Part shown: positions 12,701 through 21,652 of the stretch, in pieces
Layout of the letters: each line of letters starts with the position of its first letter
How positions within the stretch are numbered: the first letter of the stretch is position 1
NCBI GenBank assembly: GCA_015061815.1
Contig: SUVW01000004.1
Coordinates: 82,205 to 146,204 of the forward strand
DNA from: Lentisphaerota bacterium
GTDB lineage: Bacteria; Verrucomicrobiota; Lentisphaeria; Victivallales; Victivallaceae
DNA length: 64,000 nucleotides
Direction: 5' to 3'
The notes under the pieces: model-generated
What the model saw: only the letters and a program-made list of their open reading frames with translations
Database searches by the model: none
What the model was told of the DNA's origin: nothing
Translations under genes and position numbers: made by a program

Positions 12701-13900
12701 TTACTCGATAACTTCGGAAACACGACCGGAAGCAACGGTACGACCGCCTTCACGGATAGCGAAACGAAGTCCTTTTTCCATAGCGATCGGAGCGATCAGC
12801 TCAACGGAAATGGAGGTGTTGTCACCCGGCATCACCATCTCGGTGCCTTCCGCCAGGGTAATAGTACCGGTGACGTCAGTCGTACGGAAGTAGAACTGGG
12901 GACGATAGTTGTTGAAGAACGGGGTGTGACGTCCACCTTCCTCTTTGCTCAACACGTAGATCTCGCCTTTGAACTTGGTGTGCGGGGTGATTGAACCCGG
13001 TTTAGCCAAGACCTGGCCGCGAACCACATCTTCTTTCTTGGTGCCGCGCAGCAAGCAACCGACGTTGTCACCAGCCTGACCCTGATCCAGAATCTTACGG
13101 AACATTTCAACACCGGTAACAGTGGTTTTGGCGGTCGGACGGATACCGACGATCTCGACGTCTTCACCGACTTTGATCACACCGCTCTCAACACGACCGG
13201 TAACAACGGTACCGCGACCTTCAATGGAGAACACGTCTTCGATCGGCATGATGAACGGTTTGTCAATATCACGCTGCGGCTCCGGAATAAAGCTGTCAAC
13301 AGCTTCCATCAGTTCGTAGATCGGAGCACAGGCAGGATCATCCGGGTTGCCTTCAGCTTCGACAGCTTTCAGAGCAGAACCTTTGATGATCGGGGTGTCA
13401 TCACCGGGGAAGTCATATTTGCTCAACAGCTCACGAATCTCCATCTCAACGAGCTCAAGCAGCTCGGGGTCATCCAGCTGGTCGCATTTATTCATGAAGA
13501 CCACGATCGCGGGCACACCGACCTGACGGGCAAGCAGAACGTGTTCATAGGTCTGAGCCATCGGACCATCGGTAGCAGCGATAACGAGGATCGCACCATC
13601 CATCTGGGCGGCACCGGTGATCATGTTTTTCACATAGTCAGCGTGTCCCGGGCAGTCAACGTGAGCATAGTGACGATTGGCACTCTCATACTCAACGTGG
13701 GAGGTATTGATGGTGATTCCACGCGCCTTTTCCTCCGGGGCATTATCAATTTCATCATACTTACGGACTTCGCCACCGCCGAACTTGCTGTGCATGCACA
13801 TGGTGATAGCAGCAGTCAGAGTGGTTTTGCCATGGTCAACGTGGCCGATAGTACCGACGTTAACGTGCGGCTTTGTTCTCACAAAATTTTCTTTAGCCAT
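12701..13900 (-). CDS. tuf: Elongation factor Tu
   Basis: 399 residues, complete. GTPase that delivers aminoacyl-tRNA to the ribosome. G1 GHVDHGKTT (19-27), G2 [13 protein letters not shown]3 [13 protein letters not shown]4 NKCDQLDD and G5 GSALKA are all present. Domains 2 and 3 carry [13 protein letters not shown] and [21 protein letters not shown] lies 5-6 nt before ATG. It is downstream of tRNA-Leu and tRNA-Thr, like tufB behind its tRNA cluster in proteobacteria. Whether a second tuf exists elsewhere cannot be judged. Confidence 0.99.
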   Translation of the reverse strand: MAKENFVRTKPHVNVGTIGHVDHGKTTLTAAITMCMHSKFGGGEVRKYDEIDNAPEEKARGITINTSHVEYESANRHYAHVDCPGHADYVKNMITGAAQMDGAILVIAATDGPMAQTYEHVLLARQVGVPAIVVFMNKCDQLDDPELLELVEMEIRELLSKYDFPGDDTPIIKGSALKAVEAEGNPDDPACAPIYELMEAVDSFIPEPQRDIDKPFIMPIEDVFSIEGRGTVVTGRVESGVIKVGEDVEIVGIRPTAKTTVTGVEMFRKILDQGQAGDNVGCLLRGTKKEDVVRGQVLAKPGSITPHTKFKGEIYVLSKEEGGRHTPFFNNYRPQFYFRTTDVTGTITLAEGTEMVMPGDNTSISVELIAPIAMEKGLRFAIREGGRTVASGRVSEVIE

Positions 13901-13962
13901 TTTTTCCTCCTGACAGGTTTTTGGTTTCCTTGCAAGACACTTGATACTCTATTCATAAAAAC

Positions 13963-14038
13963 TGGAGCCTACATCCGGACTTGAACCGGAGACCTCATCC
14001 TTACCAAGGATGTGCTCTACCGACTGAGCTATGTAGGC
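13963..14038 (-). tRNA. tRNA-Thr (GGT anticodon)
   Basis: 76 nt with encoded CCA. Acceptor GCCTACA/TGTAGGC, U73, D arm AGCTCAGTCGGTAGAGC, T arm GGTTCAAGTCC. The anticodon stem CATCC/GGATG closes the loop TTGGTAA, giving GGT (Thr). It lies 62 bp upstream of tuf. Confidence 0.97.
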
Positions 14039-14060
14039 ACGCCATTTCTTATTTAATTAT

Positions 14061-14145
14061 TGGTACTCGAGGGGGGACTTGAACCCCCAAGGATCGCTCC
14101 ATATGGACCTCAACCATACGCGTCTGCCAGTTCCGCCACCCGAGC
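14061..14145 (-). tRNA. tRNA-Leu (GAG anticodon)
   Basis: 85 nt with encoded CCA and the long variable arm of a class II tRNA. The anticodon stem TATGG/CCATA closes the loop TTGAGGT, giving GAG (Leu). Acceptor GCTCGGG faces CTCGAGT, so the first pair is G1-U72 rather than G-C (see findings). First gene of the transcript that continues into tRNA-Thr and tuf. Confidence 0.95.
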
Positions 14146-14191
14146 ACATCATATCGGCCGATCAATCCGGCGTGATATGCGAACAAATCCT

Positions 14192-14220
14192 AATATAACC
14201 ACTATTTGCCAGTTTTTCAA
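14192..14220 (-). promoter_or_regulatory. Promoter of the tRNA-Leu-tRNA-Thr-tuf transcript
   Basis: Minus-strand -35 TTGAAA (14215-14220), 17-bp spacer, -10 TATATT (14192-14197) preceded by GGT. It lies about 45 bp upstream of the tRNA-Leu 5' end. Confidence 0.75.
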
Positions 14221-14282
14221 ATCATTTTTAAGATATTTTCGCATTTTTTGTGCCTTTTTGCCTTTTTTGCAGCTCTCAAGGC

Positions 14283-15122
14283 TCAAAATTCCAACATCCG
14301 CCGGACAAATTCCGGCTTGGCGAACGCAGCGCGATGGACCTCCGGAGAGTAGTAACGCAAAACTGCAGCCAGTTCTGCTTCAGGAACCGATGCAGCTTCG
14401 GAAACATTCCTTGAATCAGAAGCCACGCAGCAGCCGATCATCCCGGTGGGATAGGTCGGCACTGAAATCGCCGCATAGTCAACAAATTTAAAATTATCCC
14501 GCGCAGCCCGGCAAAGATTTCTGACCACATCCGGAAGCAGCCAGGGAGATTCCGCCTGTGTTCCGACCACCCCGCCCGGACGCAGTGCCTTTTTCAAATC
14601 CGCATAAAAACGCGCACTGAAAAGCGGTGCCCCCGGTCCGCCGGGATCAGTGGAATCAACTATGATAACATCGTAATATCCGCGCCGCTGACGGATAAAT
14701 TCACTGCCGTCAGCGATATGTACCGTCACCCGGGGATCGTCGAATCCGCAAGCCATCTCCGGCAAGAACCTCTTTGCCGCTTTGATAACCTCTTCATCGA
14801 TATCGCACAAATCCAGCACTTTCACCTGCGGATGCCGGGCCAATTCCCGCAGAACACCGCCGTCACCGCCACCGATGACCAATATCCTTTCCGGATCGCC
14901 ATGCGCATAGTAAGGTAAATTTGCCATCATCTCCTGATAAGCAAATTCATCATGATAGGTCAATTGGATGATCCCGTCAAGCAAAAGCAGACGGCCGAGA
15001 TTTGCAGTTTCATATATTTCGATCTTCTGATACCGGCTCTGAAGAGAAAAGAGCTTTCCCGTCACTTCGATCGTCTGCCCGTAACCATTGCCGGTTTCTG
15101 TTACCCATGAACTCATGATCAC
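14283..15122 (-). CDS. speE: Spermidine synthase (polyamine aminopropyltransferase)
   Basis: 279 residues. It transfers the aminopropyl group from decarboxylated SAM, most likely to putrescine. The N-terminal beta-hairpin domain has IEIYETANLGRLLLLDGIIQ and YHDEFAYQEMM. The Rossmann domain has VIGGGDGGVLRELARHP (dcSAM binding) and the catalytic-loop signature IVDSTDPGGPGAP. The C-terminal YYSPEVHRAAFAKPEFVR is typical. Start is GTG 15122 (overlapping the purF stop, GGAG 5 nt away) or ATG 15116; the sequence does not decide. It is coupled to the purF-like gene upstream. Confidence 0.93.
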   Translation of the reverse strand: MIMSSWVTETGNGYGQTIEVTGKLFSLQSRYQKIEIYETANLGRLLLLDGIIQLTYHDEFAYQEMMANLPYYAHGDPERILVIGGGDGGVLRELARHPQVKVLDLCDIDEEVIKAAKRFLPEMACGFDDPRVTVHIADGSEFIRQRRGYYDVIIVDSTDPGGPGAPLFSARFYADLKKALRPGGVVGTQAESPWLLPDVVRNLCRAARDNFKFVDYAAISVPTYPTGMIGCCVASDSRNVSEAASVPEAELAAVLRYYSPEVHRAAFAKPEFVRRMLEF

Positions 15123-16564
15123 TCAAACTCCGGAGCTTCATTTTCAACGTCACGCCCGTTCCAGCAGTAAGTACAAACTCTTTCCTGCGGCAGACCGATG
15201 GCTTTGATCAGCGATTCAAGTTTCTGGAACTTCAGTGAAGTAAGATGCAAATCCTTGCGGATCTCCTCAACCATCTGCAAATACTTCGGAGAATCATAGG
15301 TCAGATACTCCTGCAGTGCCTCCGGAGTGACATGACCGCCCTCCAGCCGGCTGATTGCGCGGCGGGCAGCCAGATCCAATTCACTGCGGGAACGGGAGAA
15401 ATTCAAAAAGCGGCAGCCGAAAATCAGCGGCGGACAGGCTGAACGCATGTGTACCTCTTTGGCACCGCGCCGGTACAACCGGCCGACTGTATCGCGCAAT
15501 TGAGTACCGCGCACGATAGAATCATCACAGAAGAGCAAACGTTTGTTGCGGATCTGTTCTTCCACCGGAATAAGCTTCATACGGGCAATCTTTTCGCGGA
15601 TTTTCTGATCCTGCGGAGTAAAACTGCGCGGCCAGGTGGGAGTATACTTGACGAAAGCACGCTGATAAGGTTTGTGAGCCGCATTGGAATATCCTACTGC
15701 ATGGGCGACCCCGGAATCCGGAATACCGCAAATGGAATCTATTTCCGGCAGGATATCTTTATCCTGCTCTGCCATTATCGCCCCGTTGCGATAACGGGTG
15801 CTTTCTGTATTCACCCCTTCGTAACAACTTGACGGATACCCGTAATAGACCCAATAAAAACTGCAGATCTTGCACGTTCTGCCCGGAGGCGTCAACTGTC
15901 TGACTCCATCAGCCGTGATCTCCACAACTTCGCCGGGCCCCAATTCGCGCATGCATTCGTAATCCAGATTCGGGAAAGCGGTAGTTTCCATCGTCACAGC
16001 AAATGATCCCGGTTTGCGCCCGATGATCACCGGCGTCCTTCCGTAACGGTCACGCGCAGCGTAGATCCGGTCTTTACGCAAAATAAGCATGGAACAGGAA
16101 CCGTCGATCACCCGCTGGGCATATTCGATGCCTGCACCGAAAGTATTGCCGCGACTGATAAGCATGGCAACAACTTCAGTCGGGTTGGGTTCGCCGTCAC
16201 CGGATTCGGAAAGATGTGAACAACCGCTGGAAAATCCCTGTTCGATGATCTCGTCAATATTATTTATCTTGCCGACGGTGCTGATGGCAAATGTACCGAG
16301 CTGACTGGTGATGATCAACGGCTGATCCTCGGTATCGCTGATAACTCCGATGCCGCATTTACCGGAAAATCCGCCGATCTCATCATCAAATTTGGAACGG
16401 AACTGTGAATTGCTGATATCGTGTATCCGGCGGTCGATACCTCCATCATTGCGGGAAACCGCAATCCCGCCGCGCCGGGTCCCCAAATGCGAATGATAAT
16501 CTATACCGAAATAAAGATCGCTGACACAGTCCCCACTGGATACCACTCCGAAAAAACCACCCAT
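15119..16564 (-). CDS. Amidophosphoribosyltransferase-like protein lacking the N-terminal Cys
   Basis: 481 residues from MGGFFGVV. The whole length resembles PurF, which makes 5-phosphoribosylamine from PRPP and glutamine. The PRPP loop LLFCDDSIVRGTQLRD (about 343-358) is intact. Four cysteines (about 234, 384, 464, 467) match the iron-sulfur ligands of B. subtilis-type PurF. However the nucleophile Cys1 (normally MCG) is Gly, and the glutamine-site GHTRYST segment reads GIGVISDTEDQP, so glutaminase activity is unlikely. ATG 16564 has GGAG 9 nt upstream; TTG 16573 is less likely. It may be ammonia-dependent or have a different role. I recall Cys-less homologues in Bacteroidetes but cannot check. 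Confidence 0.8.
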   Translation of the reverse strand: MGGFFGVVSSGDCVSDLYFGIDYHSHLGTRRGGIAVSRNDGGIDRRIHDISNSQFRSKFDDEIGGFSGKCGIGVISDTEDQPLIITSQLGTFAISTVGKINNIDEIIEQGFSSGCSHLSESGDGEPNPTEVVAMLISRGNTFGAGIEYAQRVIDGSCSMLILRKDRIYAARDRYGRTPVIIGRKPGSFAVTMETTAFPNLDYECMRELGPGEVVEITADGVRQLTPPGRTCKICSFYWVYYGYPSSCYEGVNTESTRYRNGAIMAEQDKDILPEIDSICGIPDSGVAHAVGYSNAAHKPYQRAFVKYTPTWPRSFTPQDQKIREKIARMKLIPVEEQIRNKRLLFCDDSIVRGTQLRDTVGRLYRRGAKEVHMRSACPPLIFGCRFLNFSRSRSELDLAARRAISRLEGGHVTPEALQEYLTYDSPKYLQMVEEIRKDLHLTSLKFQKLESLIKAIGLPQERVCTYCWNGRDVENEAPEFE

Positions 16565-16618
16565 TCTCAACAACTCCAGGTCTTGATAAATTCACATCAT
16601 AAAAACAGTACATTGCAT

Positions 16619-16647
16619 AAGATAACCGCCCAAATGTTTTTTTTCAA
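16619..16647 (-). promoter_or_regulatory. Promoter of the purF-like-speE operon
   Basis: Minus-strand -35 TTGAAA (16642-16647), 17-bp spacer, -10 TATCTT (16619-16624) preceded by GGT. It is about 55 bp before the start codon, in the 295-bp gap between ddh and the purF-like gene. I see nothing else in that gap. Confidence 0.65.
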
Positions 16648-16859
16648 GAGCTGCAAAACTCTTTTTCCCGAAAACCGCAGAAAAGTATTTCAAAGTTTTT
16701 GCCTCATTTACCGCCCCGGAATACCTCCAACAAAAACTATATTCCTGCAGATTACCGGCAACCGGAAAGATGATTCCAGCCGTGACCCGGCTGCACAAAA
16801 ACAGATCCTCCATCGCCCGGAAGCGGTGGAGGATAAAAAACAGCTGCCCCGGATAACGG

Positions 16860-17858
16860 TCACATGAAAGAACTTAACAGCGTATCCCGGTCGTGACAGG
16901 AGAAATAAGCCGGCGGAATATCCAGAATGGTGAATGCCCCGGCCTTTCCCTCTCCGGCCAGACGGTATACGGCACGGGCATGAGCGACCAGAACATTGGC
17001 CGTTGCCTCCGGATTGCTCGCCCACTGACACCGGTATTCGATCCGGGCCGGATTTCCTTTGCCGGTAACACCGGCGGCGACCACCAGACCGTCATGAGGG
17101 AATCCGGCGCACTTCTCATTGAGAAACTCCTGTGTGACAAAGTGTATTTCGGTCTGATACGGAGCAAAATACCCGGGCATGGTACGGATGGTTTGCGCAA
17201 CCGCTTCCGGATCGGCTCCGTCTTCCAGAACCACAAAACACTCTCTTGTGTGCATATCCCCGGCGGAAAATTCCGGATTCTCTCCGGCACGGACTTTTTC
17301 GATCGCACTGCTCACAGCATGAGTATACTGCCGGGCATCTTTCACTCCCGGGATGGTGCGCAAAGCATCACTGTGCCCCATACTCAATCCGCCGGCTTCC
17401 CCCAAGCCATAGAAACCATAAGCCCGACTGCCGGGAATAAACGCATTGGCCACAACTCTTTCCATTGAAAATATCCCCGGGTCCCAGCCGGTGGAAATGA
17501 CCGCCACATGACCGGAAGCTGAAGCTGCAGCATCCATCGCCTTGAAATATTCCGGTATCCGGCTGTGATTGTCAAAACTGTCCACCGTGTTGACTTTGGC
17601 ACAAAGAGCAGGCCCCTGCTGCGGCAGATCATCTTTGGAACCGCCGCAAAGGATCGCCACATCCGGACGCAAAGCTTCCAGCCACGCATCGGTGTCAGCC
17701 AGAGCCATCACCGGCAATCCGGAAAAAGTTTTCCGGACCCGTTCCGGATTGCGGCTGATAACGCCGACGGCTTCCATATCAGGATTATTTTTCAAAGCGG
17801 CAAGCACGCCGCGACCGACATTGCCGTAACCGACAACCGCGACCCGGATCTTTGTCAT
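16860..17858 (-). CDS. ddh: meso-Diaminopimelate D-dehydrogenase
   Basis: 332 residues. NADPH-dependent reductive amination of L-2-amino-6-oxopimelate to meso-DAP, a one-step bypass in lysine and peptidoglycan synthesis. The N-terminal Rossmann motif is VVGYGNVGRGVL. Other family segments are VDSFDNHSRIPEY, ISTGWDPGIFSMERV and GLSMGHSDALRTIPGVKDA, and the C-terminal YRCQWASNPEATANVLVAHA. Length matches the family (about 320-330). ATG start after AAAGGAA. It stands alone with its own promoter at 17897-17925. Confidence 0.95.
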   Translation of the reverse strand: MTKIRVAVVGYGNVGRGVLAALKNNPDMEAVGVISRNPERVRKTFSGLPVMALADTDAWLEALRPDVAILCGGSKDDLPQQGPALCAKVNTVDSFDNHSRIPEYFKAMDAAASASGHVAVISTGWDPGIFSMERVVANAFIPGSRAYGFYGLGEAGGLSMGHSDALRTIPGVKDARQYTHAVSSAIEKVRAGENPEFSAGDMHTRECFVVLEDGADPEAVAQTIRTMPGYFAPYQTEIHFVTQEFLNEKCAGFPHDGLVVAAGVTGKGNPARIEYRCQWASNPEATANVLVAHARAVYRLAGEGKAGAFTILDIPPAYFSCHDRDTLLSSFM

Positions 17859-17896
17859 AAAACATTCCTTTCATAAAAATACGGTAATATGCTTAT

Positions 17897-17925
17897 AATA
17901 TAACCGGATTTTTCCATTTTTTCAA
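17897..17925 (-). promoter_or_regulatory. Promoter of ddh
   Basis: Minus-strand -35 TTGAAA (17920-17925), 17-bp spacer, -10 TATATT (17897-17902) preceded by CCGGT. The transcript would start about 30 nt before the ddh ATG, leaving little room for a leader riboswitch. Confidence 0.75.
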
Positions 17926-18102
17926 GCAGAGCAGAATAATTGAAAAAGCAATTCAAAAGAAAATAAGAAGTCCGCATCTGCGGAAACCGATGCTGAAATT
18001 TGAGTACGTATCACAGAATAAACAACCGGGGCAGACACTTTGCAGCGGAAGAGAACAATGAGTTCCCGGAAGTTTTGAAACCGCCTGTGAATACAATGAA
18101 AT

Positions 18103-18143
18103 AAAAAATCCCGATATCCCGGTATAACGGCGGGATTTTTTAT
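18103..18143 (+). terminator. Strong bidirectional intrinsic terminator between divergent genes
   Basis: AAAAATCCCG (ending 18113) pairs with CGGGATTTTT (18131-18140) around a 17-nt apical region, with an A run on one side and a T run on the other. It lies inside the 366-bp gap between ddh (minus) and the Gfo/Idh gene (plus), upstream of both promoters, so it ends neither gene. About 180 bp between the ddh promoter and this terminator (17926-18102) hold no convincing ORF. A short RNA ending here is possible (see findings). Confidence 0.7.
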
Positions 18144-18171
18144 TGAACTTTCATTTTTCCGGTTGTATATT
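18143..18171 (+). promoter_or_regulatory. Promoter of the Gfo/Idh gene
   Basis: -35 TTGAAC (18143-18148), 17-bp spacer, -10 TATATT (18166-18171) with the spacer ending CCGGTTG. It begins at the 3' flank of the terminator at 18103-18143 and sits about 55 bp before the ATG at 18225. Confidence 0.7.
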
Positions 18172-18224
18172 ATACGGAAAAGCAATTTTCTGAAGAATAA
18201 AAAAATTTCGGATATACAAAAACA

Positions 18225-19358
18225 ATGGATCATCGGAAAATCAGAGTCGGCATTCTGGGCCTCGGCAGAGCCGGACGTTTCATGCATGCAGTGGAATTGG
18301 CCTGCTGTCCGGAACATTTTGAAATCACAGCCGGAGCAGACAACGCTCCGGAAAGAACAGTCGGACTTCCTCCGGAATTCGCCAATGCCAAATTGTATAA
18401 TTCCCTTGAAGCCATGCTGACGGATGAAAACATCGATATGATAACCGTCGCCACCAGAAACGCTTCGCATGTCGAACAGGCCATCCAGATCATGCAGGCC
18501 GGGAAGATCGCCGTACTGGAAAAACCTGTAGCGATTTCAGTCGCACAGGCCGAAGCACTCAAGGCAGCCGCTGAAAAGTTCCCCGGCAAACTCTTTTTCC
18601 GCTTCAACCGCCGCTTTGAGGCCGGTTTCACTGCCGTCATGGAAGCAGTAAAAAGCGGCATCATCGGCGAAATAAAATATGTAAAAATCAACCGGTGCGT
18701 AGGCTTTTACCGCCGTTCAGACTGGCAGACTTTGAGCAGCTGTCACGGAGGATTGCTCAATAATTGGGGGCCGCATATGATCGATCAGGCGCGGCAGTTT
18801 ATCAATTCTCCGGTCGCAGACATCTGGTGTTCACTGCAGCACTATATCGCCGCCGGAGATGCTGAAGATCAGGTCAAGCTCCTGCTCAAAGGTGAAAACG
18901 GCTGTGTCGCCGATATCGATCTGGCCACTGCCGCCATGCCGCAGGCCAATCTTTATGAAGTCAGGGGGACCCGGGGAGGGATCTCGCTGGATAATACCGA
19001 AAGCACCATGACCTTGCGTTATCTTGATCCGGAAATAAAATTCGGTCCTCTGGAAGCCGGCGAAGCTTTGTATCCTTTAAGTTATGACACCTCCGGCGAC
19101 AAATTGAAGTTTATTGATGAAGTCCGGAAAATTTCCACTTCAGGAGTGATGTTTCAACGGGGCAGAAAGTTATCTGACGGCGAAAGCATCAACGCGGCCA
19201 ACGGTTACACCCATTCCAACATCATCTGGTATTTCATCTATGATTCCATTGTCAACAACGCCCCTTACCCCATATCCATTGATGATGGTATCGAAGTGGT
19301 CAGAATCACTGAAGCCGCCCGCAATAAAAGCGGTTTTGTGCCGCATAAAATCTATTGA
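18225..19358 (+). CDS. Gfo/Idh/MocA-family NAD(P)-dependent oxidoreductase
   Basis: 377 residues. The N-terminal Rossmann fold starts VGILGLGRAGRFMHAVEL. The family signature AVLEKPVAI (around residue 100) is present, with Lys of EKP as the expected catalytic lysine. The GGLLNNWGPHMIDQARQF segment provides the conserved catalytic His/Asp region. These enzymes oxidise or reduce sugars, inositols or related polyols; the substrate cannot be told from sequence. The ATG has no clear SD. The next gene, a transporter, is 43 bp away on the same strand, so both may serve uptake and processing of one nutrient, which is only a guess. Confidence 0.85.
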   Translation: MDHRKIRVGILGLGRAGRFMHAVELACCPEHFEITAGADNAPERTVGLPPEFANAKLYNSLEAMLTDENIDMITVATRNASHVEQAIQIMQAGKIAVLEKPVAISVAQAEALKAAAEKFPGKLFFRFNRRFEAGFTAVMEAVKSGIIGEIKYVKINRCVGFYRRSDWQTLSSCHGGLLNNWGPHMIDQARQFINSPVADIWCSLQHYIAAGDAEDQVKLLLKGENGCVADIDLATAAMPQANLYEVRGTRGGISLDNTESTMTLRYLDPEIKFGPLEAGEALYPLSYDTSGDKLKFIDEVRKISTSGVMFQRGRKLSDGESINAANGYTHSNIIWYFIYDSIVNNAPYPISIDDGIEVVRITEAARNKSGFVPHKIY

Positions 19359-19401
19359 CCCGGGTGGTGGAAGTTTATCAATACTTTATTAAGGAAATAT
19401 T

Positions 19402-20769
19402 ATGAACGAACCGAGAGAACATTTCGCATCCCGTCTGGGATTTATTTTTATGACTGCCGGTTGCGCCATAGGTCTGGGCAATATCTGGCGTTTTCCCTAT
19501 GTCGCCGGAGAAAACGGCGGCGGTCTGTTTGTGCTTATATACTTCCTCTGCCTGCTGTTTTTCGGCATTCCGGTGCTGCTTATGGAGTTGTCTCTTGGAC
19601 GCGCGGGCCAAAGCACCTACCCCGGAGCTTTCGCCAGATTGAAATCACCTGCAACCCGTTTTCCCTGGCACAGACCGGCATATCTGCTCTTTACCGGCAA
19701 CCTGATTTTGCTGATGTTCTATACCGTTGTCACCGGATGGCTTTTCTTCTATGCTTTTGAATTTATCCGCATGAATGAAAAAGTGTATTCTGACGGACAC
19801 TTCCAAAATCTGCAGGCTTCCCCCGGAACTCAAACGCTGTTTATGCTGATCGCGCTGGCGGCCACTGTATTGATCTGTCTGGGCGGCATCCGTAAAACAG
19901 TGGAAAAGAGCATAAAATATATGATGGGCGGGTTGTTTGTCCTGCTGCTCGTACTGGTCATCCACGCGCTCTGCCGTAAAGGAGCGATGGAGGGAGTGAA
20001 GTTTTTCCTGTTGCCGGATACTTCGACTTTGCAGGATGGCGGCTGGATAAAACTGATCCATGCTGCGATGGCGCAAGCGTTTTTCACCTTGAGCCTCGGC
20101 ATCGGCAGTATCGCCATTTGCGGCAGCTATATCGGCCGGGAACGCTCATTGCTGCAGGAGGGATTCTGGATAATTCTGCTGGATACTGTTGTTGCGGTAT
20201 CTGCCGGGTTGATCATCTTTCCCAACTGCATGGCTTACGGCATCGATCCCGGAGCCGGTCCCGAATTGATATTCATCACTCTGCCCCGGGTCTTCATGGA
20301 GATGACCGGCGGTTTCTTCTGGGGGGCACTGTTTTTCATTTTTCTGGCGGTGGCCGCATTTTCCACCCTGGTGGCAGTATTTGAAAATATTGCCGCATTC
20401 GGCATGGATGAATTTCACTGGAGCCGGCGGAAATCCTGCCTTATTGCCGGAGTAATTCTGGCACTGACTTCACTTCCCTGTATCTTCGGGTTCAATTTAT
20501 GGCGGGATATCCAGCCGTTGGGAGAAGGTTCGACGATCCTTGATCTGGAAGATTTTATTGTCAGCTCCAATCTGCTTCCACTGGGTGCGCTCTATCTGAC
20601 GATATTCTGTACAGCTGCTTCCGGTTGGGGGGCAGAAAACTTTTTCCGTGAAGTAAATACCGGCAAAGGTCTGCACTTCCCGGTTTGGATGAAAAACTAT
20701 CTCAAATTTGTCATTCCGGTGATAATCGCTCTGATCTGGCTGTTGGGATTGCGGGAATTTTTCAAATAA
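19402..20769 (+). CDS. Sodium-dependent transporter, NSS/SNF family
   Basis: 455 residues and about 11-12 hydrophobic segments, the size of bacterial neurotransmitter:sodium symporters such as TnaT, MhsT and LeuT. The first helix carries the hallmark GCAIGLGNIWRFPYVAGENG, with unwound Gly residues that bind Na+ and substrate. Other family segments are FTLSLGIGSIAICGSYIG and the helix-8 stretch FFIFLAVAAFSTLVAVFE. The substrate is probably an amino acid, given the family. SD AAGGAAAT precedes the ATG. It follows the Gfo/Idh gene and precedes cdsA by 25 bp. Confidence 0.92.
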   Translation: MNEPREHFASRLGFIFMTAGCAIGLGNIWRFPYVAGENGGGLFVLIYFLCLLFFGIPVLLMELSLGRAGQSTYPGAFARLKSPATRFPWHRPAYLLFTGNLILLMFYTVVTGWLFFYAFEFIRMNEKVYSDGHFQNLQASPGTQTLFMLIALAATVLICLGGIRKTVEKSIKYMMGGLFVLLLVLVIHALCRKGAMEGVKFFLLPDTSTLQDGGWIKLIHAAMAQAFFTLSLGIGSIAICGSYIGRERSLLQEGFWIILLDTVVAVSAGLIIFPNCMAYGIDPGAGPELIFITLPRVFMEMTGGFFWGALFFIFLAVAAFSTLVAVFENIAAFGMDEFHWSRRKSCLIAGVILALTSLPCIFGFNLWRDIQPLGEGSTILDLEDFIVSSNLLPLGALYLTIFCTAASGWGAENFFREVNTGKGLHFPVWMKNYLKFVIPVIIALIWLLGLREFFK

Positions 20770-20794
20770 AAATACAATATGGAGGATATATAAA

Positions 20795-21652
20795 ATGTTC
20801 AAATTCCGGATAATAGGTTTTATCCTGCTGATGGGATTATTGGGAGGGATATTTTTCTGGGAAGCAGGCGGCGCCTGGCTTTTTCTGGCGGCAGCTCCGG
20901 CTCTGGCGGCGGCAGCTGTGGGCGAATGCTGTGCCATGCTGAACCGTTCCGGTCGGCCGGTACTGGTATTGCCTGCCGCGCTTATGTCCTGGTTTTTAAT
21001 GGTGGTGAGCCTCGGAAATATCAATAATATGTTTACCGCCGACCCCATATACCGCAATGCGATTTTTACCGGTCTGGGAGTGATCATGCTGCTGCTGGTC
21101 ATTGCCGGATGCGCCAGATTGCTGCGCATGGATGAAACTCTGATGGCCAAAACCTTCAATACATTCGGTGTAGTTTTCTGTTTTGTTCCGCCATTTTTCG
21201 GATTGCTGTTAAGTTACTTTCCCGATCCGTGCGGTTACTGGCTGCTCTTTCTCTGTCTGACGACCAAAGCTACCGATACCGGCGGGTACATCGTCGGGAC
21301 TCTGACCGCTAAACTGCCCGGCGGCAACCATAAAATCGCACCGCGAATCAGCCCGAAAAAATCCTGGGAAGGTCTTTTCGGCGGCTTGCTGCTCTCCTTT
21401 GCCGTCAGCTGGGCATTTTACTGCTTTGCACCTCATGCACCGTTATTCTGGTATCTGCCGGCTGCATTCATTCTTTCGCTCGGCAGTTTTTTCGGGGACT
21501 TGACCGAATCTGCCATCAAACGGATGTGCAACATCAAAGATTCCGGTTCATTTGTCCCCGGCATGGGCGGAGCGTTTGATGTCTTGGACAGTTTCATTTA
21601 CAACGGTATACTTTTCTGGATACTTTACTTTATCAAGGGGATTTTGCAATGA
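20795..21652 (+). CDS. cdsA: Phosphatidate cytidylyltransferase (CdsA)
   Basis: 285 residues and several membrane helices. It makes CDP-diacylglycerol from phosphatidate and CTP, the entry to anionic and zwitterionic phospholipids. The C-terminal signature is recognisable: TKATDTGGYIVGT, RISPKKSWEG, GDLTESAIKRMCNIKDSG and PGMGGAFDVLDSF. The last motif differs from the textbook PGHGG-DRxDS (His to Met, Arg to Val), which I treat as lineage variation. A GGAGG SD lies 9 nt before ATG. The stop overlaps the next start by 4 nt (ATGA). Confidence 0.88.
   Translation: MFKFRIIGFILLMGLLGGIFFWEAGGAWLFLAAAPALAAAAVGECCAMLNRSGRPVLVLPAALMSWFLMVVSLGNINNMFTADPIYRNAIFTGLGVIMLLLVIAGCARLLRMDETLMAKTFNTFGVVFCFVPPFFGLLLSYFPDPCGYWLLFLCLTTKATDTGGYIVGTLTAKLPGGNHKIAPRISPKKSWEGLFGGLLLSFAVSWAFYCFAPHAPLFWYLPAAFILSLGSFFGDLTESAIKRMCNIKDSGSFVPGMGGAFDVLDSFIYNGILFWILYFIKGILQ

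Noticed and set aside
17859..18224. Lysine riboswitch upstream of ddh
   Set aside because: The best ddh promoter starts transcription only about 30 nt before the ATG, and no lysine-aptamer signature was recognised upstream.
17922..18470. 182-codon minus-strand frame over the ddh-Gfo/Idh gap
   Set aside because: It runs through the terminator and promoter and into the Gfo/Idh gene in antisense, with no SD or recognisable protein pattern.
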